Source of the DNA: Rhodobacterales bacterium UBA3080
GTDB taxonomy: Bacteria; Pseudomonadota; Alphaproteobacteria; Rhodobacterales; Rhodobacteraceae
Direction of reading: 5' to 3'
DNA: 10,649 nucleotides
Assembly (NCBI GenBank): GCA_002366645.1
Contig: DFBM01000091.1
Span: forward strand, 1 to 10,649
Shown: piece after piece, positions 6,392 through 10,649 of the stretch
Layout of the letters: the number at the start of each line of letters is the position of its first letter
Numbering within the stretch: position 1 is the stretch's first letter
Notes under the pieces: model-generated
The model's database searches: none
The model's input: only the letters and a program-made list of their open reading frames with translations
What the model was told of the DNA's origin: nothing
Position numbers and translations under genes: made by a program

Positions 6392-7000
6392 ATGTCATTG
6401 GAGTTTCTGTTAACGTCGCTGGTCGTAGTGCTTCTGCCCGGAACAGGTGTAATCTACACGCTCGCGATTGGACTAAGTCGCGGCGTCACCGCCAGCATTG
6501 CAGCGGCTTTCGGCTGCACGCTCGGTATTGTTCCTGCTGCGATTGCCAGCATCATTGGCCTTGCAGCTGTCCTTCACACCAGCGCACTCGCGTTTCAGGT
6601 CGTTAAATACCTTGGCGTTGCGTATTTATTCTATATGGCCTGGAAAATATTGAAGGACGACGGCGTGATGGAGATGTCTGAGGATAACGACAAAGCCGGC
6701 TTTGCGCGTATCGCGGTAACGGGTACATTGCTGAATGTCCTGAACCCGAAACTCTCGCTCTTCTTTCTGGCTTTCCTGCCGCAGTTCGTGTCCGCTGATG
6801 AGGCCAATGCGACGGCATCGCTGATTTGGTTGGCCTTGGTCTTTATGGTTATGACATTTGCTGTGTTCGTGCTCTACGGAGCGTTTGCCTCGTATGCGAG
6901 GGACTATGTTATTCAACGCCCAACCGTCATGCTTTGGATTAAGCGCAGTTTCGCAGGAACCTTTGGGTTTTTAGGCGTAAAGCTCGCACTCTCAAACTAA
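6392..7000 (+). CDS. LysE/RhtB-family amino-acid exporter
   Basis: Inner-membrane exporter of 202 residues, the usual size for this family, which expels amino acids or related metabolites using the proton gradient. The N-terminus has LLPGTGVIYTLAIGLSRG (14-31), matching the family's PGP-type entry motif with Gly-Thr-Gly in place of the commoner Gly-Pro-Asn. Conserved NPKLSLFFLAFLPQFV follows in the middle, and about six hydrophobic segments are visible. The ATG at 6392 has AAGGA six bases upstream. It stands alone, more than 500 bases from the gene before and 339 from the one after, and no LysR/LysG-type regulator is next to it. The substrate cannot be told from the sequence. Confidence 0.9.
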   Translation: MSLEFLLTSLVVVLLPGTGVIYTLAIGLSRGVTASIAAAFGCTLGIVPAAIASIIGLAAVLHTSALAFQVVKYLGVAYLFYMAWKILKDDGVMEMSEDNDKAGFARIAVTGTLLNVLNPKLSLFFLAFLPQFVSADEANATASLIWLALVFMVMTFAVFVLYGAFASYARDYVIQRPTVMLWIKRSFAGTFGFLGVKLALSN

Positions 7001-7339
7001 ATCGTGGTTGTTTCGCGCGGTTCAGGTTCAGATAATTCTGATGACGGGCGTTTTGCGAGTGGGAGCAAGAAGTCGAGAGAACCTAAATATCAACATTCCG
7101 TATTTCGGGGGAGAACAGGTGCCTAGGCTTGCAAATTGGAGGTCTACATATCTGGGTCATGTCCCCAATCGTACTCGCAAGGTTGCCTTTGGATTTAGCG
7201 ATGTTAGGGTGCATTCGGATAGGAATTTTTCGTGTTCACTATGTGGGAGGCCCTCACGAAGTACACGTGCTATGGCAGAGGGGCCGGCAAATAAATAAGA
7301 AATCTCTAAACCAGAATTTGCAATAATGAGGAACAGACA
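7001..7339. other. 339-base stretch without an intact gene
   Basis: This stretch lies between the exporter gene and the ABC importer operon. No terminator is obvious after the exporter, and no riboswitch was recognised; I looked in particular for TPP- or FMN-type elements, since some binding proteins of the next gene's family carry vitamin precursors. The end of the stretch has GAGGAA as the ribosome binding site for the binding protein. A possible zinc-finger gene fragment (7209-7298) is listed separately. Confidence 0.4.
7209..7298 (+). pseudogene. Possible fragment of a ClpX-type C4 zinc-binding domain
   Basis: A frame, with a possible GTG at 7209, reads CSLCGRPSRSTRAMAEGP shortly before a stop at 7296-7298. 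The ClpX N-terminal zinc finger begins C-S-x-C-G-K, has an Arg eleven residues after the first Cys, and has G-P at its turn, all at the same spacing. The second Cys pair (I-C-x-x-C) that should follow is missing: the frame stops three codons later and neither other frame supplies it. There is no good ribosome binding site. It may be the remnant of a small zf-C4_ClpX protein gene; a chance match over about 20 residues is a serious alternative. Confidence 0.3.
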
Positions 7340-8353
7340 ATGACCAGCTTCAACAGACGTCAAACACTTGGAATGATGGGTGGGGCCGCAGCGGCTTCGA
7401 TGATCGGAGCCCCCGCTTTCGCCAACACCAAAATCAATGTAGGTGCACTGCGTTTCACCAGCCACGCTGCCAGCTTCGTAGCTTTCGAGCGCGGATATTT
7501 TGCCGAGGCCGGTCTTGATGTTGAATTCAAGTTCTTCCAAGCCGCGCAACCGATGGCCATTGCTATTGCATCCGGCGACGCCGATTTTGCGGTGACTGCC
7601 GTTTCCGGTGGCTTGATCTCGCTCGCCGAAAAAGGTGCGGCCAAGGTGATCGGTGGTGCGTTATCCGAGGAACCCGGCATCGACGGGCAAAAAATCCTCG
7701 CCTCCAATGCCGCCTTTGAGGCTGGTTTGACACATCCGTCCATGTTGGACGGCAAAACATTCGGCATTTCGCAGGCAGGTTCTTCGTTCCACTACATGGG
7801 CTCCAAGATCGCCGCTGCAGAAGGCGTTTCTGTGAAGTTCAAACCTTTGAATGCTGTTGGCGCGATTATCGGCGCGATCAAATCAGGCGATATTGATGCA
7901 TGGTCCATCGTGCCACACATCGCTAAACCGCTGGCTGGTGCCGGTGCCGTGAAAATTATCGGCAACGTATCCGACTATCTGCCGAATTATCAGGTAACCA
8001 CCGTGTTTACGTCGGCCAATAATGCCGCCAACGAACGCGCCAAATCCGAAGCTTTCCTTGCTGCCTTCGCGAAAGGCGCCGACGATTTCAACGCCGCACT
8101 GGTTGATAAAACTGCTGGCGCAGATGCCGCCGAAGATATGGTCAAGCTGGTTCACAAATATGTCTACACGGACCGCGAATATGAAAAAGCGGCTCCAAGC
8201 ATCATCAACGGTGCCATGCGGATCAACAAAGGTGCTGCGATGAACATGGCATCGCTGCAAGATCAGCTAGACTGGTTCCAATCCGAGAAGCTGGTCAAAG
8301 ACAGCATCACAATGGACACGCTGGTCGATCAGTCCTATGTCGACGTGATCTAA
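7340..8353 (+). CDS. ABC transporter substrate-binding protein (NMT1/SsuA/TauA-like), Tat-exported
   Basis: Periplasmic solute receptor of 337 residues for the importer encoded just downstream. The N-terminus has a twin-arginine signal (NRRQTLGMM, Arg6-Arg7) followed by an Ala/Gly-rich stretch and a likely cleavage after APAFA (residue 28). The mature part begins INVGALRFTSHAASFVAFERGYF, then AEAGLDVEFKFF and MAIAIASGDADFAVTAVSGGL, the usual layout of binding proteins for taurine, sulfonates, nitrate or thiamine precursors. No lipobox Cys is present. The ATG at 7340 has GAGGAA six bases upstream. Its stop is followed by a strong hairpin before the ATPase gene, a common way to make more receptor than membrane components. 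The ligand is not deducible; no catabolic gene or riboswitch is beside it. Confidence 0.9.
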   Translation: MTSFNRRQTLGMMGGAAAASMIGAPAFANTKINVGALRFTSHAASFVAFERGYFAEAGLDVEFKFFQAAQPMAIAIASGDADFAVTAVSGGLISLAEKGAAKVIGGALSEEPGIDGQKILASNAAFEAGLTHPSMLDGKTFGISQAGSSFHYMGSKIAAAEGVSVKFKPLNAVGAIIGAIKSGDIDAWSIVPHIAKPLAGAGAVKIIGNVSDYLPNYQVTTVFTSANNAANERAKSEAFLAAFAKGADDFNAALVDKTAGADAAEDMVKLVHKYVYTDREYEKAAPSIINGAMRINKGAAMNMASLQDQLDWFQSEKLVKDSITMDTLVDQSYVDVI

Positions 8354-8361
8354 ACACTTTC

Positions 8362-8398
8362 GCGGGACGGGCATCGGTTCGTCCCGCATATTTTTTTA
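8362..8398 (+). terminator. Intercistronic hairpin with T tract (terminator or attenuator)
   Basis: GCGGGACG (8362-8369) and CGTCCCGC (8380-8387) form a perfect 8-bp stem with a 10-base loop, followed by ATATTTTTTTA. It has the form of a Rho-independent terminator. It lies nine bases after the stop of the binding protein and before the ATPase gene, which has only a weak ribosome binding site and no obvious promoter. Partial read-through with excess binding-protein mRNA is therefore the likely effect. Confidence 0.85.
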
Positions 8399-8411
8399 TA
8401 GCTCGGTAGTC

Positions 8412-9179
8412 ATGGATTTATTTCTGGAAAACATCAGCCATTCCTATGGCGAAACCGAGGTGCTGCAAGACATCTCGCTATCCATACCGTCCGGCAAAAT
8501 TCTGTGCATTGTCGGCCCATCCGGGTGTGGAAAATCGACCCTTTTGCGACTGATCGGCGGGTTGGAGCGTCCAACCTCGGGGCAGGTTATTCAACTTGGT
8601 TCCCCGCCAAAAGACACCATTAACCCGTTGACGTATGTATTTCAGGATTTCGCACTATTGCCGTGGCGGTCAGTTGAAAAGAACATCAGCCTTGTGCTGG
8701 AAGACCACGATATCGACAGGGCCAGCCGTGCCGAAATTATCACTGGCGTTTTGGCGCGTACCAAGTTGACCGACTTCCGCAAGGCCTTGCCACGCCAACT
8801 GTCGGGCGGCATGAAACAGCGTGTCGCACTGGCCCGCGCATTGGCCGTAAACCCTGCTGTGATGCTGATGGATGAACCGCTCTCGGCGCTAGACAGCCAA
8901 ACGCGCGAGCTGCTGATGGACGACCTTGTTAGCCTGTGGACACGCCAGCCATTTACGGCCGTTTATGTCACGCACAATCTGAATGAAGCCGTTCGTCTGG
9001 GTCATTCCATCGTTGTTTTATCCCGTCGGCCAGGCTGCATCCGCGAGATTATCACAATCGATAAACCTCTGGAAGAACGCGAGGTTTGGGACGGCGAACT
9101 CGACCAAAAGCAGAAATATCTTTGGAATTTAATGCGCGAAGAGGCCATGGCCGCCGATCAGGAGCTGTTAAATGTCTGA
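8412..9179 (+). CDS. ABC transporter ATPase (SsuB/TauB/NrtD-like)
   Basis: Cytoplasmic ATP-hydrolysing subunit of 255 residues for the importer. All motifs are intact: Walker A GPSGCGKST (35-43), Q-loop YVFQD with Gln78 and the family's LLPWRSV after it, signature LSGGMKQR (130-137), Walker B VMLMDEP (150-156), D-loop SALD (158-161) and switch His188 in VTHN. The last 35 residues form the acidic/charged tail typical of taurine/sulfonate-type ATPases. The ATG at 8412 follows the intercistronic hairpin closely and has no strong Shine-Dalgarno sequence. Its stop lies 8 bases inside the permease gene (9172-9179), so the two are translated together. Confidence 0.95.
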   Translation: MDLFLENISHSYGETEVLQDISLSIPSGKILCIVGPSGCGKSTLLRLIGGLERPTSGQVIQLGSPPKDTINPLTYVFQDFALLPWRSVEKNISLVLEDHDIDRASRAEIITGVLARTKLTDFRKALPRQLSGGMKQRVALARALAVNPAVMLMDEPLSALDSQTRELLMDDLVSLWTRQPFTAVYVTHNLNEAVRLGHSIVVLSRRPGCIREIITIDKPLEEREVWDGELDQKQKYLWNLMREEAMAADQELLNV

Positions 9180-9963
9180 ACGCATGCCCGTCAAGTTTAG
9201 GGGCGGCGGTTTCGCCCCGACATCTAAGCGCGGGATCGGTATCTTGGTCTTCGTCGCCCTTATCGGATTTCTGGAGTACGGCACGCGGGTAGGATTCATC
9301 TCTAATCTGACAATGCCGCGCCCTTCAGACGTATTTTCGACATTCATAGACCTGTGGAGCAGTGGTTTGCTGTGGCAACACCTTGCCCCGTCGCTCATGC
9401 GACTGCTGGTTGGAGCATCTCTCGGGATTTCGGCAGGGATCGGTATCGGCGTTTTGGTCGGGCTGTTTTCGTTCATACGCGCCGGATTGGTTCCGCTGGT
9501 CTCGGCCTTGTTCCCAATCCCGAAAATTGCCCTGCTGCCGCTTTTTGTAATCTGGTTCGGGATCGACGAAACCTCCAAATACGCACTAATCGCGTTCGGG
9601 ACATTCACACCAACAGTTGTTTCAACCTACGGTGCCGTCGATAACGTTGATAGATCGCTTATCCGCATGGGGCAGAGCTTCAACCTGTCGTGGCTGTCTA
9701 TCGTCACAAAAATCGTCCTGCCCGGCGCTATGCCCGGTATCTTGTCAGGATTACGCATAAGCCTTGCGATCGGGATCATCCTGTTGGTGGCGGCAGAAAT
9801 GCTAGGCGCGGAATACGGAATTGGGGCATATATTCTGGAAGCCGGATCGCTCTATGACCTAGAGCGGCTATTCACCGGCGTCGCGATCCTGTCGGTAATG
9901 GGAGTCACGATCAGTGCTGTTGTTGGTCTAATCGAGAAACGGTTGCTTAACTGGCGGGTATAA
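9172..9963 (+). CDS. ABC transporter permease (SsuC/TauC-like)
   Basis: Inner-membrane channel subunit of 263 residues, probably a homodimer in the complex. After a short basic cytoplasmic N-terminus comes a first membrane segment (GIGILVFVALIGFLEYG, about 21-37), then about five more. The segment SLMRLLVGASLGISAG begins the transmembrane domain, FPIPKIALLPLFVIWFG is a conserved loop of the family, and the coupling (EAA-like) helix is LPGAMPGILSGLRISLAIG, where it contacts the ATPase. The ATG at 9172 has GGAG seven bases upstream, inside the end of the ATPase gene. No damage is seen. A 10-bp-stem hairpin about 100 bases downstream closes the operon. Confidence 0.95.
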   Translation: MSERMPVKFRGGGFAPTSKRGIGILVFVALIGFLEYGTRVGFISNLTMPRPSDVFSTFIDLWSSGLLWQHLAPSLMRLLVGASLGISAGIGIGVLVGLFSFIRAGLVPLVSALFPIPKIALLPLFVIWFGIDETSKYALIAFGTFTPTVVSTYGAVDNVDRSLIRMGQSFNLSWLSIVTKIVLPGAMPGILSGLRISLAIGIILLVAAEMLGAEYGIGAYILEAGSLYDLERLFTGVAILSVMGVTISAVVGLIEKRLLNWRV

Positions 9964-10064
9964 TTGCTGAGCGATAACTCAAGAATCTCAGCATGGTTAC
10001 TTTGGTCGCTACATATCCCCCATCTGGGAAAAGAAGAAAATTAGCCTACAGACTATCAAGAAAC

Positions 10065-10097
10065 GCCGCTTGCACTGCTAAATGCAAGCGGCATATT
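10065..10097 (+). terminator. Probable terminator of the ABC transporter operon
   Basis: GCCGCTTGCA (10065-10074) and TGCAAGCGGC (10083-10092) form a perfect 10-bp stem with an 8-base loop, followed by ATATTT. The T tract is short, but the stem is strong and the position, about 100 bases after the permease stop, suits transcription termination. The rest of the 263-base space (9964-10226) shows nothing else that I can support. Confidence 0.65.
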
Positions 10098-10226
10098 TAA
10101 GTCATAAAAGCGAAGCAGTGCCTCCGCTAACTCAAACGCTCATGTGTCCAACGTTACCTGATGAGGGAAGCAATCTGATCGAAATTCAGGACATCTACAG
10201 TCGTTTATAATTGGGGTGTAGGTGTC

Positions 10227-10560
10227 TTAGCCGGCGCGGACAACTGATGATTCATCTGCTGATTTATAGAATTTGAGCAATAAAACGCAAATTCCGCCGA
10301 TGACCAGTTCCAGCGCCGTGATTTGAAGCATCGCGCTGCTTGGCACACCATCAAAAATTATACTCACAACGCGGGAAAAGCCGTAGCCTAGATATACAGT
10401 GCCTGAAACGACCATGGCGGAGAACGCCAAAGCAGGTCTGAAGGCTCCAGCCAAGATATAGAGGCCGGCGGCCAGCAACATGCCAGCCGAAGACCTCATT
10501 TCATTTAGTAAGTTCACGTCGTCGCCAATGACCTGCGCCCCTAGAACTCCTCCATTTTGA
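10227..10560 (-). pseudogene. DUF4345-type membrane protein, 5' end cut off by an insertion sequence
   Basis: About 110 codons remain of a small membrane protein resembling DUF4345 (PF14248). Visible are NLLNEMRSSAGMLLAAGLYIL, FRPALAFSAMVVSGTVYLGYG, and a last hydrophobic segment near LELVIGGICVLLL. The family normally begins with a first membrane helix of some 35-40 residues before the xLNExR region; here that part is missing. The reading frame does extend further, to a TTG at 10592, but those first residues (SVLLVGRTL) lie in the end of the insertion sequence, so they are not native. The function of the family is unknown. The truncated product is probably inactive or unexpressed. Confidence 0.7.
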
Positions 10561-10649
10561 TGTAGAGTCCGCCCAACCAAAAGGACGGACAAATGAAGAA
10601 GCGGTTCACAGACGAGCAGATCATACAGATGCTGAAAGAGCAGGAAGCT
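10561..10649 (+). mobile_element. Left end of an IS3-family insertion sequence (continues beyond the window)
   Basis: A terminal sequence beginning TGTAGAGTCCGCCC, with the 5'-TG of IS3-family ends, precedes by about 30 bases an OrfA start of IS3 type. The sequence interrupts the 5' part of a DUF4345 gene. The exact edge could be 10559 or 10561, as TGATGTAGAG also begins with TG. The right end, the second inverted repeat and the target duplication are outside the window. Confidence 0.7.
10593..10649 (+). CDS. IS3-family transposase OrfA, N-terminus (partial)
   Basis: The frame starts at ATG 10593 with AAAGGA upstream and reads MKKRFTDEQIIQMLKEQEA up to the window edge. The pattern K-[KR]-x-x-F-[ST]-[DE]-E-Q-I-I-x-x-L-K-E is the start of the DNA-binding helix-turn-helix protein (OrfA) of IS3-family elements, which is usually joined to the catalytic OrfB by programmed frameshifting. 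Only 19 codons are visible, so the subgroup cannot be set. Confidence 0.85.
   Translation, partial: MKKRFTDEQIIQMLKEQEA

Noticed and set aside
7008..7298. A full 96-residue gene from a TTG at 7008
   Set aside because: No ribosome binding site and an unconvincing N-terminal sequence; only the last 20-30 residues resemble a known domain, so just that part is listed, with low confidence.
7001..7339. A riboswitch upstream of the binding protein
   Set aside because: Inspection found no TPP- or FMN-type conserved core and no strong nested stems; a covariance-model scan would be needed to exclude rarer classes.
7157..7549. Minus-strand 130-codon frame over the start of the binding protein gene
   Set aside because: It is antisense to the Tat-signal region of an intact gene and has no family resemblance.
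9168..9608. Minus-strand 146-codon frame opposite the permease gene
   Set aside because: Shadow frame of an intact ABC permease, with no start signal.
10142..10207. Short frame reading MCPTLPDEGSNLIEIQDIY before a stop
   Set aside because: Only 21 codons with no ribosome binding site and no recognisable similarity; too short to support.

Overview
The protein sequences suggest an alphaproteobacterium, probably of the Rhodobacterales/Roseobacter group. The reasons are the style of GlmU, a Tat-exported solute-binding protein of the taurine/nitrate type, a LysE-family exporter and a permease/mini-thioredoxin module. This placement is inference from protein style, as the window has no rRNA or other marker. 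Genes are moderately GC-rich. The spaces around the capsule-type gene look more AT-rich and gene-poor, as in an accessory region.

Left part (1-2557): the tail of an unidentified gene is coupled by an ATGA overlap to an unrecognised 162-residue protein. That gene converges, with a 4-base overlap, on a minus-strand pair. The pair is glmU (UDP-GlcNAc synthesis for peptidoglycan and LPS) followed by an AlkD-like DNA alkylation repair gene, also joined by an ATGA overlap. This part looks like intact core chromosome.

Middle-left (2558-4549): a plus-strand cluster runs permease (PF03773/DUF318 type), mini-thioredoxin, small AhpD-like protein, and an unrecognised 158-residue protein with a Cys-Gly-Cys motif. 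The first two genes are broken. The permease has lost its central part and its stop codon, and the thioredoxin needs two frame changes to be read through. The last two reading frames are open. The cluster looks like a metal or metalloid/redox module in decay.

Middle (4550-7339): a lone minus-strand capsule-type glycosyltransferase sits between two long stretches without a clear gene. A LysE/RhtB exporter and another gene-poor stretch follow. These spaces hold short open frames that may be gene remnants: a Tat-signal-like piece near 6115-6225 and a ClpX-zinc-finger-like piece near 7209-7298.

Right part (7340-10649): a complete three-gene ABC importer comes first, with a Tat-exported binding protein, then an intercistronic hairpin with a T tract, then ATPase and permease overlapping by 8 bases. 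A 10-bp-stem hairpin follows the operon. The window closes with a DUF4345-type membrane protein gene on the minus strand whose 5' end is cut off by an IS3-family insertion sequence; only the first 19 codons of its OrfA are in view.

No tRNA, rRNA, CRISPR array or recognisable riboswitch was seen.
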